A stretch of DNA of 64,000 nt from Phoronis australis (Eukaryota > Phoronida > Phoronidae), in contig NMRA01000168.1 in the NCBI GenBank assembly GCA_002633005.1, positions 559,129-623,128 on the forward strand. Reading direction: 5' to 3'. Within the stretch, counting starts at the first letter, position 1, and the number at the start of each line of letters is the position of its first letter. The notes beneath the pieces were generated by a model that saw only the letters and a list, made by a program, of their open reading frames with translations, was not told where the DNA came from and did not search any database. The translations under genes were made by a program, and so were the position numbers. Shown in pieces: positions 45,301-58,470 of the stretch.

Positions 45301-45491
45301 CTATACGCATGATAGTATGGCCATGAAATACGTCTTATTGTGAGGTTTAATATGGAAGAACCACTTTTCCGTATTCAACGCGCGTTGAATATGGATTTTT
45401 TGTATTCAACGGGCATTGAATACGGATGCCTTCTTTCTCGCATAAGTTCTTTCCTGAGCACACGGTACACTACAATTGGTAGAAACATGAT

Positions 45492-45545
<54 letters not shown>
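45492..45545. repeat. AT dinucleotide microsatellite
   Basis: A run of AT units with one TGTA break at about 45505-45510. Confidence 0.9.
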
Positions 45546-45546
<1 letters not shown>

Positions 45547-45597
45547 CATCACTTTGGATTCAGCTCCGTTCGCAACATTTTCACTATGATATGAATT

Positions 45598-46001
45598 CTG
45601 GGCCCGGTCTCTAATCTTTGTACTCGAAACGAACTCGAAACTATTTTGGCAATTCCTCTGCTCCTTTTGTGCGAACTTAAGATAATTGGTTATCAGCCTG
45701 TGCTCGAATACATTATAGTTTATGCATAGGAGTTTCTAGTTCAAGTTTGCCCTTGAAGACCCTTGTATTCGTGATACAAACTCGAGTAAAACCCGAACTT
45801 TCGAGTTCAAACTCGAACTTATTGCTCTAATATTGGGTTTACAAACTGTGAACTAAGGGCAATAAATTATTTACGTAAGTTATTGTGTAGTCGAGCATAG
45901 TATAATAGACACTTATCTTGAGTTCGCCCAAAAGTAGCGTAAAAATGCCAAACCTAATTTCGAGTTCCATTTCGAGTAAAAAGATTGGAGACCGGGCCCT
46001 G
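45598..46001. mobile_element. Two-copy TIR element (copy 2)
   Basis: The full-length relative of 2792-3198: same ctgggcccggtctctaat start and gagaccgggccct end, same internal ttatgcataggagtttctag. Differences are scattered substitutions and small gaps. Confidence 0.8.
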
Positions 46002-46012
46002 AACACTTTTTA

Positions 46013-46113
46013 GGTTATACCGCGTACGTGTTTGTACCAGTTGTTATTATATCTCGATTCACGATTCTCGATATATAACCACTGGTACAAACATACATGT
46101 ATATTGTATAACC
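46013..46113. mobile_element. Small fold-back element
   Basis: ggttatac and tgtttgtaccagt are mirrored by actggtacaaaca and gtataacc around a centre with atctcgattcacgattctcgatat. It adjoins the preceding TIR element. Confidence 0.7.
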
Positions 46114-46570
46114 TATATGTACAAAACATTTCATAGTAAAACAGTTGCTGAACGTCGACTAGAATAAAAGGTAGCATGTAAAGGAGCGCATTTTTCAGAA
46201 GGATTTGTCATGGGAACTAAGCTACCACAAAGTGTTATAAAACAGTATGAAATACATAGGTAGTACAAAATATGTACATGGACATTATTTAGATGTCACG
46301 GTACGATGTCCCAGAATCTTAGGAATGTATGTCAGGAGATTCAGTTTTTATTATTAATGTTTCGAGAATTTTCAGCCGAATGGTATCCCGTTTGAAACGG
46401 GTCATTTTTTTGTGGCGCGTGTGAAAGTGGTCCTCAATGAAACCTTTTTGCACTGACTCGATTTATCAGGTCACTTGTGCTCATAACGATTGTATTCGTT
46501 CTAACACAGATAGTTCAAGTTACGTAACACGACATCGTAAAAGTTGCGCGAAAATAATCATCTACATGTA

Positions 46571-47191
<621 letters not shown>

Positions 47192-47810
47192 GTGTGTGTG
47201 TTTGTGTGCTCGTTTTTGCGAAAAAGCAATAGAAATAATAATATCGATGGACTGGGTGTTATGTTATTTAACCACTATTTAGACATGTTAAGCATGTCTC
47301 TGATATGAATTAATTAATTTAGTGAATACAGAGCCAAACAAGGACTAAAAAACTGCGCTTGTAGTCACCAGAGTATAGTTTGCTCTGACCTTCGTATAAA
47401 AATGACGAAATTTAGGGTGAAAATTTATTGAAAATACAGGAATTAATTATTCTTAAAGAAATTAATTCAGCACCATCAATTAGTCAACGCCTGATAAATT
47501 ACATTCCTACGAGAACACGAGAATGGAATTTTTTACTTTGAAGTACGAAATAATCTCGATAATAAACATCGTAAAATTTTTGTTTACATAATTGTCAAGA
47601 TATCAGGGTGTAGACAGGCTAATTTTTTACCTTATCTAAACACATATAGACAAATTTACAGTAATTAATATTGCAAGTTCAAAGTTTTAGCAACTTGACT
47701 ACACAAGGAACACAGCCTCTCTTTCGCCAGAATACGGTTGCTCCAGTAACTAAGGCACAAACTGACCACTGCAACATAAGAATGGCAACTTTGCAAAACC
47801 GTAATTTGAG

Positions 47811-47820
47811 TTATATATAG
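47811..47820 (+). promoter_or_regulatory. TATA-like box of the second gene
   Basis: ttatatatag lies 46-55 bases before the first ATG of the signal-peptide exon, so transcription could start near 47845 with a very short 5' UTR. Confidence 0.45.
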
Positions 47821-47865
47821 TAGCAGGGCTGCTATTAGGAGTCGTGTTTAGGAGACCAGTCTGCG

Positions 47866-47930
47866 ATGATGAGGTTGTCAAACGTGTTGCAAGTATTGGT
47901 CGGCTTTCAGCTGATCAGCTCTATAAAGGG
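47866..47930 (+). CDS. Gla-like protein gene, exon 1 (signal peptide)
   Basis: The ATG at 47866 (a second follows at once) opens 21 codons reading MMRLSNVLQVLVGFQLISS and then IKG: a basic n-region, hydrophobic core and small residues, a typical secretory signal. It ends at the strong donor ggg|gtaagt in phase 2. Joining to 62710 completes a Gly codon and keeps the frame. A separate signal-peptide exon before a propeptide/Gla exon is the known plan of vertebrate Gla-protein genes. Confidence 0.65.
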
Positions 47931-49192
47931 GTAAGTCGATTTTAAGGTTCTTGCCAAGTTTTGAACATGCTGATTTTCAGAGATATCACTCAAAATTTGG
48001 AACGGAAAATGGTAAAAAGAAATTGACCTCAGGCCCAAATTGATTTGTAAAAAGTTGTTTGCCAGTGCAATGTTGTCAATTGTTATTTCAAAAATTTGAA
48101 TTCATTCAAAACACCTACCAAAGAATATGATTTGGTTTACTCTTCCGAATGTCCACTTCTTTAGCAAAGCAATGCACCATTAGGTGATCACTCAAATGTA
48201 GCCATTTCAAATCACACATGAAGTGTATTTTCGATTCTGCAAGAAAGCCGCAAGTTGTTGCAAGTTCAGTAGAACAGGATTGTGCGCGGGTATTGTTCGT
48301 ACAGTAGCTGACTGACTTAACGGCGGATTCTAAGTGACGTACCGTACATGTAGAAGAAAGTCAGACAATCAACCCAACTGTGTGTGCTACATTTAGTAAT
48401 CGATGGCATCAATGTGGTTAGAATGAAAATGGGAACAGTCATCCTGAACATGAAAACTTTTTGTACTACAAGTGACTTCTCAATAGCTCAAGGGCTATTC
48501 TTATTGTCATGTTCCAGCACAGAATGGCGCTGTGGCCGCATTTTTAGGCAGAGAGAGAGCCTTTCAATAGTTTGAAGAGATTTCCACTTCTTCACTACAA
48601 CTTACTTCTATTGACTGATATTTCCCTCCCTGTGTTGCCTTGTACAGATGATTGAACTCCAGACATTGAATGCCAACTTCGATCACGCTTGGCTGGGGTT
48701 GCGCTGTGGGTGAACGGGAGCTGTTTCCATTTGTTCTGGAGTTCATTCTTGCTATTGTATGTAGGGATTACCGTGGAATGTTTACTACAAACGGGGTAAG
48801 TTTGGGACTGCAATGAAAAGAAAATATTTCCGAACAAACTTCATTTTTTGGAGAAAATTATGGTCCAATTCCCCCCAAACATTGTCAAACGGATGATCAC
48901 TAGCATGCGATTCCGCCATTTGAGAAGCCGAACGTGGGTACTACTGTTGCCTAGCTGGAACGCGTAACGTGAAGCCATCTAGACCTGGCATTGATTTCAC
49001 AATTTCCTTCAAATATATCAACACGATCAAGCACCACCTGATCCCTAATCCGATACAAAATTAAAACAATGTACCTCGGACAAATGACAAATATATTTTT
49101 AAACTATGCCGATGGAACAAGCGTCACTTTCTTTACTATCGCAACTCCGCCGTTTTTAACCAAATTACACGGGTCACGACGGTGAATGCTAT

Positions 49193-49335
49193 ATGGGCGG
49201 CACCCACAGGGGGCCGGGGAGATTATAGCCCCCACTTGTTTCAGTGCTGGACCGCCCATGGACATGGACGGCACGCACCATAGGGGGCTAGCGTCATATA
49301 ACCTCCCACTTATTTCACAGCTTCGCCTCCCATGT
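49193..49335. repeat. GGGCGGCGCACCA dimeric repeat, copy b (two units)
   Basis: Two tandem units: atgggcggcacccaca ... cagtgctggaccgcccatg and atggacggcacgcaccatag ... cttcgcctcccatgtg. It lies against the 3' end of the LINE. Confidence 0.65.
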
Positions 49336-49340
49336 GCTGG

Positions 49341-51575
49341 AAGCAAAAGACAACAACAACAATAATAATAATGATAATAATAATAATAATAATAACAACT
49401 TTATTTATAGATGATAAAAACATGTTAAGTGTAAAACTTATCTACCACATGGTCCTCGAAATTACAATAAATAGATAAATAAAATAAATAAATAAATAAA
49501 TAAGATGAACAATGATTTTACAGATGAAATAAATAGGTAAGTCAATTAATATACACAATTTTTGACATGCATGCAGATATACAGTTAATTAGATAATAAA
49601 TAGGTTATTAAGTTACTTCTAAATGCGCATTTAACAGTAAGTGACTTAATAGCTAATGGTAAAACATTCCAGGCAATCACTCCATCTACAAAGAAAGTAC
49701 TCCTGTACTTGGATGTTTTGTAGTTTGGTACAACTAAATTGCCAGCATTTGAGTATCGGGTATGTCTCGACTGTTTATTACGTACTAGAGATAGTTCATT
49801 AGCTAAATACTGGGAAACATCCTCATGGAGACATTTAAAAATCATGCACAGTCTGCGGAAAACATAATATTTATCAATTGGCATCCACCGAATATTTGCA
49901 AAGTCACAGATGGTGCCTCATAGTTTCCTAGAATAATTCGTACAGCCTGCTTCTGAACTTTGACAAGTTTATTAACAAAAGTAGTGAAACAACCCGATCA
50001 TACAGAGCTGCAGTAAGTGAAATGTGGCATAATACATGCATTGAAAAATTTAATTCTACCCTCGATTGGTAAAAATTGCTTAATTCGCTTCAATAATCCC
50101 AATCTTTGTCTAATTTTACCCACCATGTGAGAGACGTGGGATTCCCAAGATAAACTATTATCAATTTTAACTCCTAATAATTTCTCACTAGTGACTGCCT
50201 CAAGTCTCCCACCAGACACAAAACGATTATGTTGTATTTGGTTTCTAGCCCTTTTTTGCTTTGAAGCAAGACACATGTATTTGGTTTTCTTTATATTAAT
50301 TATCATTTTATTGTCGTTAGACAATTCTTCAACGCTGTTTAAGTCATTCTGCAGTGTATGCTCAATAGCCCCAAAACAGTTACTGGTATAATGAATAGTG
50401 GAATCATCCGCATACATATCAGTTCGAGCATTGATGTACAGTGGTAGATCATTTATGAAAATTAAAAATAGGAGAGCACCCAATATAGATCCCTGGGGCA
50501 CTCCGTGTGTTATTTCAAGTGGACTCGAAAGTTTGCCCCCCCTGAGGGATACCAATTGGGCTCTCTTATTGAAACAAGACTTGAACCATGAAAGTGCCTC
50601 CACAGATACATTATAAAGAGACAATTTCCTAATTAAAATTTCATGGTCCACTAAATCAAACGCTTTCTTAAAATCAATTAATAAAATGCCAGTCATAAGG
50701 CCTTTATCCATTTGTTTTGCCCAGTTATTGACAATGTTTAAGAGAGCAGTCTCGCAAGAATGACTTTCTCTGAAACCAGACTGAGCTGCAGTTATGAGGC
50801 CATGTTCATCTAGATACTTATAAAATAAACTGTGCACGTGTTTTTCAATAACTGTAGAGAGAATAGGCAGCATAGATATACATGTAGGCCTGTAGTTATT
50901 GACATCAGAAATGCCACCACTTTTGCGGAGTGGTGAGACTTTTGCTGTCTTCCACACAGTGGGGAACTTAGTTGTGTTAATGCTAAGATTAACACTGTAC
51001 GCAATAGAGGGAGCTATCACCTTGCAGGAGAGCTTTAATAATTTCGCACTCACTTCATAAGCTCCAGTAGCTTTACAAGTATTCACATTCCTCAGAAAAC
51101 TCTTGACAAAATCAGTTGTAATCAAGGGAATAGAAAATTCATACACATCATCATTTAATTTACTATTTACAAATCCCTTCAAATTATCAAATGAACAGTT
51201 TGCATTATCAAGTTCAGAGGTCAGCTCTGCTGCAATCCCTGTAAAAATTTATTGAATGAATCAGCCATATCACTTATCAAAGATTTGTCACTCGCCATCA
51301 TGCAACATACTAGGTGAAGGCAAAGACTCTTTAGGAGTTATCTCACGCAAATGTTTCCACAACTCCTTTGGATTATCCAAGTTTTTCATGATTATTGACT
51401 TGCAGTATACACATTTTGCTTCACGAATAATTTGAGTAACAAGATTTCTCTGCACTCTGTACTGGATGATGTTACCCTGTCTTTTTAACGTTTCACTGAG
51501 ATTCATGGCTTCAATAATAGACTCGTCCATCCATTCAGGCTGAATTTGCCGTTTAACCCGATACATGTACCATCT
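49341..51575 (-). mobile_element. 5'-truncated non-LTR retrotransposon (LINE), dead
   Basis: On the minus strand: a pre-RT segment (51566-51288), reverse transcriptase (51182-49998) and a C-terminal segment (49884-49585). RT marks are NNYRPTCISMLPI, AQSGFRESHSCETALL, LLIDFKKAFDLVDH, THGVPQGSILGALLFLIFIN and MYADDST (catalytic YADD). The pattern fits the CR1/L2/jockey-like group. The frame is broken between 51288 and 51182 and again near 49990, and the endonuclease is missing. The 3' end is an AAT/ATT simple-repeat tail (49351-49395), usual for this group. Confidence 0.88.
49998..51182 (-). pseudogene. Reverse transcriptase domain of the LINE
   Basis: A 394-codon open frame holding the RT fingers, palm and thumb. 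The conserved GVPQGS and YADD motifs are intact, but the flanking parts are out of frame, so no full ORF2 can be made. In life it would prime reverse transcription at a nicked target. Confidence 0.88.
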
Positions 51576-51580
51576 TTAAA

Positions 51581-51703
51581 CGCAGCACTGAAATAAGTGG
51601 GAACGGGGTTACAACCCTCCAGCAACCTATGGCCATAGGCGGCGCAGCACTGAAGGAAGTGGGGGTATGATAGCCCCCAGAACCCTATGGTGCGCCGCCC
51701 ATG
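51581..51703. repeat. GGGCGGCGCACCA dimeric repeat, copy c (two units)
   Basis: cgcagcactgaaataagtgg ... aacctatggccataggcgg and ggcgcagcactgaaggaagt ... ctatggtgcgccgcccatg. Opposite orientation to copy b, on the other side of the LINE. Confidence 0.65.
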
Positions 51704-54224
51704 TCAGATTAGGAATGTACGTACTTCTATGACTGGAATAAAGGCAAGGCCAAAAGTCGTCATCCGTCAGGTACAACAGTGGTCCTACTTTTATGTAGTA
51801 ATATAGTCAAAATACATGAGTATGCAGGATAGTCACTGAAAATATTTCAAGAAACTTGTAGATCTCTTAGTCAATGTCAATTGGGCGACTTTGTCTGAAG
51901 TTATTCATCTGATCAAAGCCTTTCCTTTGACTGCCGCTGTTCAAGGAGCTATTGGACTGTCGAATAGTCCGATGCGTCACACTCTGTTTGGTTATGGTCT
52001 TGACTCTTCGGTCGATCGTGTTCGGGACTCGACTGTCTCCGTTTCCTTTCCTACGGCTTCTTTCCGTGCGCGCACCCGGGGGTGGGGACTCGGGGGCTCG
52101 ACTAAAAGATGCCACCATTCGCCTCAGAGAAACAAAAACTTCGAAAAAAAGTAGAACTTGAAACGAGAGAAATGTCCACAAAAAAGGCAGAACCTCCAAA
52201 ATTTGGCGAATGCAAAATTCATAACTGTGAACGTACCCCGTGAATCTCAGTAAAAGGTCCACATTCTGAAAAATTCGAGGCCCCATGTTTTAGAGTGGGT
52301 GTGCACATGCTTTCAACCAAAGTGTCACATTTTCCCCGTGGATGGGTGACCGCAGGTGGTTACCATCCAGTACTAATACCTTCTGATTCGAGGATAGACT
52401 GAAGGATGGTTCAATTTAATCACATTACTAATCTCGCACGTAGGCTAACAAGTCTACTCAAACAAAACTGTTGACGCAATGTCTGTTCTATGAGCCAGTG
52501 CTATGAAGCCTTGACTTCTGATGAACTGTTGAGATACTGTCAGCAACTGTTGAACTCTCTAAGCTATTCATGTGAAGACATGGCTCCAAAAAATAAAACA
52601 AGTTGGTATAAGGCACAGTTGCAGTATCAAGACATTCGACACAATCAAGCACAGTTACATTTACATTGAAAAAATAACACTATAGACTACCAACGAATGA
52701 ATGGAAGTTTAAAGAAACTGAACACCGGTGCTTGGGAAGGGCTGAAAAAGAATATCCCCGATGGATTTATAATGATAAAATGTCAATACATTTCACAGAG
52801 TATCTTAAGAGTAGCATTTCTTTTGAGGATAGTTCCGAGATGTTTGTAAAAAATGTTAAACATGTCGAGCAGACAGTCGGGAGTGAGCAGAGTAGATGTC
52901 TAACGGATTAATGTACTCAAAATACCTGTACTGGCAATGATAAATCACAGATTTTAGCGAGTTTTTAGAGTTCAAGTTCAACTCAAAAACTGTTACATCT
53001 ACTGTACCTTTGGAATGAAACAAAGTACGCATTAATGCGACTGGATATTTTCTTGGGCAAAAAAGCCCGAACCCCGCAGGATGCCCCGTCATCCATGTTC
53101 CCCCGGTTGTTTGTCACAAAGCTGTGAGCATACCTAATGGAATTGCTTATAATTTTCAGTTTTGATACACGACTACTCTGGTTTCTTATTTGCATGTTTG
53201 TGTACGTGTATCTACGACAATCGTACATTGTAAATGTCCATGCAATGGTTTAATCTATTCCTAAGCGTAATTGTCAAGTTGTTAAGCTCATATTGGGAGT
53301 AATCTTATCATTATAGTTTGTTTGGAAACGAATAAATTACTTCACTAAGGCAACAATCTTAACCAAAGCAGAAACAAAACAAAAACGCTGGACTGTGGGT
53401 CTCAAGTTGCTCAACAGTGCAACCGCGCAAAATTCTGTGTTACATGTACATTCGATTGATTTGATACATGTAGGGCGCGTTTTAAGGAAAGACTAAATAA
53501 AAGATATATATGTACAGGTTGTAGGTCGGTCTCATCCTTCGAATATTTTTCATTAGGTATCGAAAAGTATGTTCAATGTTTCTATGCGTTTTAAACTCTG
53601 CTTACCGGAGTTTAATTTAAAGACTCCAAACGCTGTTGAGATTCAGAGTTGTTGCACCGTCTACTGAGACTTATGCTTAACCAAAAATAATGCAAATACG
53701 ACTAGTTTAATGAACTCAAACAGCAAGATATGATTCCCTAAGGTCTTCTTCAGATTTTTCATGTTTTGTTTAGTGGGCGCGTGCACTTTCGGAATTTCGG
53801 AAACAGTTGTGCAGTTTAAAAAGTCAGAGAACTCTACCCTTGAAATGCCAACTAATATCTCGTGCCGCTAACGTTGTTTACTTTCGCTTATTCCGGGGTT
53901 GGCTATTGCTATGGAATTTAGTGTCACTAAAACTTTTCACAAGTTGGAAGACGTTTTTACTATAATTATGTTACTAAAGTAAGTGAACTCTATAAAAGAA
54001 CAATTTTCATGGCAAAGAGACAAATGAACACCTGTTCCATAGTTACCAACATTTGAGAATGAAAAATTGGTGCAACTGGACTGAAAAGCGGGACTTCCAG
54101 AATTCCAGATAAAACACGGGACATCAGGGTTTATACGAAAACCCATAGGTGAAATGTTCGCCACAACACGCAAAAACGTTGCGGCAGCGTTTTTTGCCGC
54201 ACAACCGAATGTATATTAATGGGT

Positions 54225-54277
54225 TGTCAATCTGTAATAACAGATTGGCAAATCGTAATAACAGATTGGCAAATCAC
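54225..54277. repeat. Minisatellite, left remnant
   Basis: About two and a half units of a roughly 21-bp repeat (taataacagattggcaaatc), the same as the longer array at 54733. Confidence 0.8.
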
Positions 54278-54327
54278 TAAATAATTTCGTGAGGTTTGTA
54301 GATTACACATAGACTAATTCTTATCTA

Positions 54328-54727
54328 CACAACCCAGCAAAACGTTGTGCCTTGACAGTTTCGGCTACTCACAGCAGCCATCTTTGGAAGCTATTGGACA
54401 CTAGGTGGCCTGGTGATGAGACTGTTCCAAACGTTAGATAACTTATATCTCCATCGTCCCTGTTCATGACTGAGCCACTTTTGTGACCCAAATAGGCTAT
54501 CGTAATCATGTATTAACTGGAAAGACGCCCGTCCTGTTGAGTCGGCAAAAAACTCACCATCCAGACGGATAAGAGAGTCTGTTTGTGTCAGAAAGAGCTA
54601 TGAACAGTTATAATTAATTTGGAACAGTCTCATAACCACGCCACCTAGTGTCCAATAGCTATAGATTCCGTTGATGGCTGCTGTGAGTAGCCGAAACTGT
54701 CAAAGTACAACGTTGTGCTTGGTTGTG
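54328..54727. mobile_element. 400-bp fold-back element splitting a minisatellite
   Basis: Arms of about 100 bp: cacaacccagcaaaacgttg ... gacagtttcggctactcaca ... attggacactaggtggc ... gagactgttcca, mirrored from 54625 to 54727. The 190-bp centre is unique. Confidence 0.82.
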
Positions 54728-54732
54728 GAAGC

Positions 54733-55016
54733 ATGATTGGCAAATCAAAATAACAAATGGGCAAGCCGTAATTACAGATTGACAATCCGTGTAGAGATTG
54801 GCAATCCTTAATAACAGGTTAGCAATCCGTAATAACTGGTTAGCAATCCGTAATAACAAATTGCCAATCCGTACTTCGAGATTACCAATCCGTAACAACA
54901 GATTAGCAATTCGTAATTACAGATTGGCAATACGTATTGACAGATTGGCAATCCGTATTAACACACTGACCGTGTGAATACGTAATTACAGATTGGCAAT
55001 CCATATTAACAGATTC
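54733..55016. repeat. Minisatellite, about 13 units of 21 bp
   Basis: Unit close to gattggcaatccgtaataac, with variants (aatcaaaataac, gttagcaatccg). The attggcaat core is nearly self-complementary. Confidence 0.85.
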
Positions 55017-57680
55017 AATTTTTTTTCGCGGCACTAATAGGCCTTCGTGGTTACATGTTGCTTCGCAACTGTATGTAGTTTTTCAAAAGTTACGTAAACA
55101 CACTTGCAAATAGGGGCTAATCTATTCATTCATCATTGCAGTACAAACTCTCAGAAACCAAATGTCTTCGTTACGTTTAATACAGTAGCATTATTTTAAC
55201 ATCCAAAAACGTCTTGTTTAAATTTCCTAGCATGTAGTTTGATAGGTTGTCGACAGGGTTTCTAAGACTCGAGCTGGAAAGACGTCAGAGGCCAAACTAT
55301 CCGGCCAGACCAATCTCGGGTTTGTTGCCCATGTTTGCCGGGAAATGGTTGGGTGTCTAGAACCCTAGTGCAATGGTCTCGCTTGATGATCATAAATGTC
55401 AAAATGTAAGTGAAGCAGTGGAATTAGGCTTGATTTGATGACTAAAACACTAGATTAAAATTCAGTGGACCAGACAGCAGGGAATTCACAGTGCAAACTC
55501 TCGAGGCTTAGATGACTCGGAGTCGCAAGCTCTAATAACAGAACACATAGGTCACGTGCGGGAGTTGGCATTCCAGGGCTATAGCTCTGAGGAAAAGTGT
55601 ATTTTGTACATCAAAGGAGGCTCTGTGTGCGCACTTTCGGAAATTTGCATTAAATTTATGAACAGATACTACCATGAAAATTATTTCATTCAAGTCGTCT
55701 TGGGCATGTTTTCTTTCTGACGACAAATAAAACTATTCGTCAAGCTACCAATTGCACGCACGGTCTTCGAAACATTTGTATGAACCACTTAATCATCTTA
55801 CCAACCGATGGGTCGTTTGCACGGACCACAGCCTGATATCAGCTATTTAAATTCTTTTTTGTAGTTCATAAGCCTGATTTTAGTTTCATTTGTTTGGGTT
55901 CACATGCACGGTGTTGTATGTCGTACTTATGATTGTCTTGTATCCTTGCACATGTAAACAAATCAAACACGGCATTGAATTACCTATCCTGTGTTAAAAT
56001 TTTGTCTATTCTGAAATTCTTTGTTTTCGCCTCTGTACTAGCCCCATTTCATTGGATGAGATTTAAAATTTACTGTCCGTACCAGAAAGGAAGGTTAAGG
56101 ATAACTCAAGCCTTATTCTCAAAATGGGCGATTTTTACAAAATTTCACATACATCTAACAAAATACCTTATCATCATTCTCGGGGAACTTCAAATACGAA
56201 ATATATACCGTTTAGCGAGAAAAATATTTAACAGAACCACCTTGGAACCGCAGAACCGCGTGAAAATTTGTTTTCGAAAATTCCCGGGCTGTCATTCAAA
56301 TTGAATCTCTCGTCAGGCACAGTGCAACTACTTATGCATCCCCAGTCCTTTCATTCACTGAGTCGCCATGTTATTAAGTCAAGGAGATTTACACATGATA
56401 GAAAGATGCCGAGAAAACGAAGTCAAAACGTAATTTTGTCTCTCTCATGTATGGGTCTGCATGCATACGCCTCTGTGATTTTGTGATCACGAATCCTCAG
56501 CTAAATCCCTTAATTTGACAGGTACATGTAATTTGAGATTTGGTTGTTTCGATATCATGCTCACGACGTGCTTTAACCACGGCTCGACTTCTGTTATCCA
56601 GTTTGTAATTTGCTTCATATTAGTCTCCCGGCGCGCGTTGTGCATCTAGCAATGATCTGTTGACATACAGTGTACTCTTAAGTAGGTCAACACTTGATCC
56701 TGCCTGTCGAACTGGAGACGGAAACAAAATAAACTACATCAAAGTTAATTATGAACAGCAAATTCCATTGACAATTCGAGTGAATGTTGAAATGGTGAAC
56801 ACCTATAGGGTATAATGACCGAAAAAAGTCCTCACCGAACAATCAACCGAAGACCTTGAGACTTTCACGTGCCCAGACCTAATCAGCATTTTCTCGGCTT
56901 CGGAAAATAGACTTAATTTGAAATTAGGAACAAGAGTTCTCAAAAACCGCTTGGTGGATTTCGCTCAAACTTTGCAAATTTAATATTTATCCACAAATCT
57001 CAAAAAGCTGTTATGATTTTCGCTATATAGGCCTAGAGTTTGTGTAACGTAACGAAGACGAATACGACTGCTATTTAAAAAAAAACATGTTTAGCAAGTT
57101 GATTTGCCATACAAACCAAACCAAGAAACTAGTCAAGAATTCCTAACAGCGCTTTTGAGGTAACTTAAAGAGGTTTCATTAAAACCAGCTGTATTTGTGT
57201 ATACTTGTATATAGATTTCTTTGTATTTATTTGTAATAAATATTCAAAAAATGAAGCTTTATTTTGCTATGAGTGTATATTTCTTAAAAACGAATTTTTA
57301 ATTAAAATGTATCGATGTAATAATAATAATGACACATAAATATAAAATATAATTTTATAATTCCTCATCATTTCTCAGAAAATTTATACTTTTACTATTT
57401 GACAAAGCGTGATTTTTGATACACGAGTTAGAATGGAGGCCACTAAATAAAGGTTTACGATAACTTTAACACCAGCATTTGTGACAAACGCAACAGGATT
57501 TTCCGTAAGTTTACTAATTATGGTAAATACACCAAAGGATGCAAGTACTTTTAAGGTGAAATACAGGCGTAGACCCCCTGAAGTAAAAGGAAGCGCGTCC
57601 TTAAAAGACCCGGATCGGGACAACGCTCCGTGTCACTTTTGGAGTATATACATGTAGAACATTCGTGGAATAGACCCTTC

Positions 57681-57817
57681 ACATGGGTGGCACAGCACTG
57701 AAATAAGTGAAGAGGGGATATAGCACCTCAACCCCTATCGGGTGCGCCGCCCATGTCCGTGTGCTGCCCAGCACTGAAATAAGTGGAAGGACTGCTGTAT
57801 AGCCAACCGCCCACTAT
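57681..57817. repeat. GGGCGGCGCACCA dimeric repeat, copy d (two units)
   Basis: acatgggtggcacagcactg ... cgggtgcgccgcccatgt and ctgcccagcactgaaataag ... caaccgcccactatg. Confidence 0.65.
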
Positions 57818-58300
57818 GTTTCACCGGTCATGCTTCAGAGTACAGAACACAAGTAAAACGGAGTTCTTTACCACATTATTTTGGAATAACAGTCCTTCGC
57901 AATAATGGACCTTCGAACTATATGCCCTCGGAGTAAGGACTATTGCTGCTCAAACGTTGTGCAATAGAGAAAGAGGCGTCTACAACTCGATATACTTTAT
58001 TACGCTCATCGTTTATCGTTGATACATATAGATTATTACATGGCGAAGTCGTTATCCCCCGTTCTCTAGAGCCCTAGTGGATTTTGGAGAATTATCGCCC
58101 GAGGGGCGTTAGCCTCAAACTGGAGATCGGTGATTTACAAATAAGAGGACATGAGAGAAATATTTCATTGAATTAAGATATCATTTTTATGGAAATTATG
58201 TGTCTTATTTTTCTTAGCGTATACGTACAGTACAATGCGGTTTGTTGAACGTGCGATTATTGCTCATTTAAGTATTCTATTTTCACTCTTGATGACGTCA

Positions 58301-58470
58301 GCCGCTGCGTGGTGTAGTGGTTAAGGTCGGCGACCAGTAAACTCAACGTCCCGGTTTCGACTCCGTCTTCGGTTTCCCGCCAAATCGATATCTCACTAGT
58401 GAGATAACTTTATGGGTTATTACACGGTTGTATCTGCCATTTGACGCCAATATTGTGGTATAAATGGCAT
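58301..58470 (+). mobile_element. tRNA-derived SINE
   Basis: The head gccgctgcgtggtgtagtgg has a pol III A box (tggtgtagtgg, 58310-58320) and a B box (ggtttcgactcc, 58353-58364), one base longer than consensus. The body (gatatctcactagtgagata ... ggttattacacggttgtatc) recurs at 40854. It is not a functional tRNA: the fold is disrupted. Confidence 0.75.

Noticed and set aside
48644-48712. Second exon of the Gla-like gene after a strong pyrimidine tract (ends 48643)
   Set aside because: The needed phase 2 reads straight into TGA.
57384-57623. Minus-strand hydrophobic open frame
   Set aside because: 79 codons with no splice sites, no recognised motif and AT-rich surroundings; chance is likelier.
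58301-58375. Functional tRNA gene
   Set aside because: Only the A and B boxes are tRNA-like; the stems do not pair, and the sequence continues into a SINE body.
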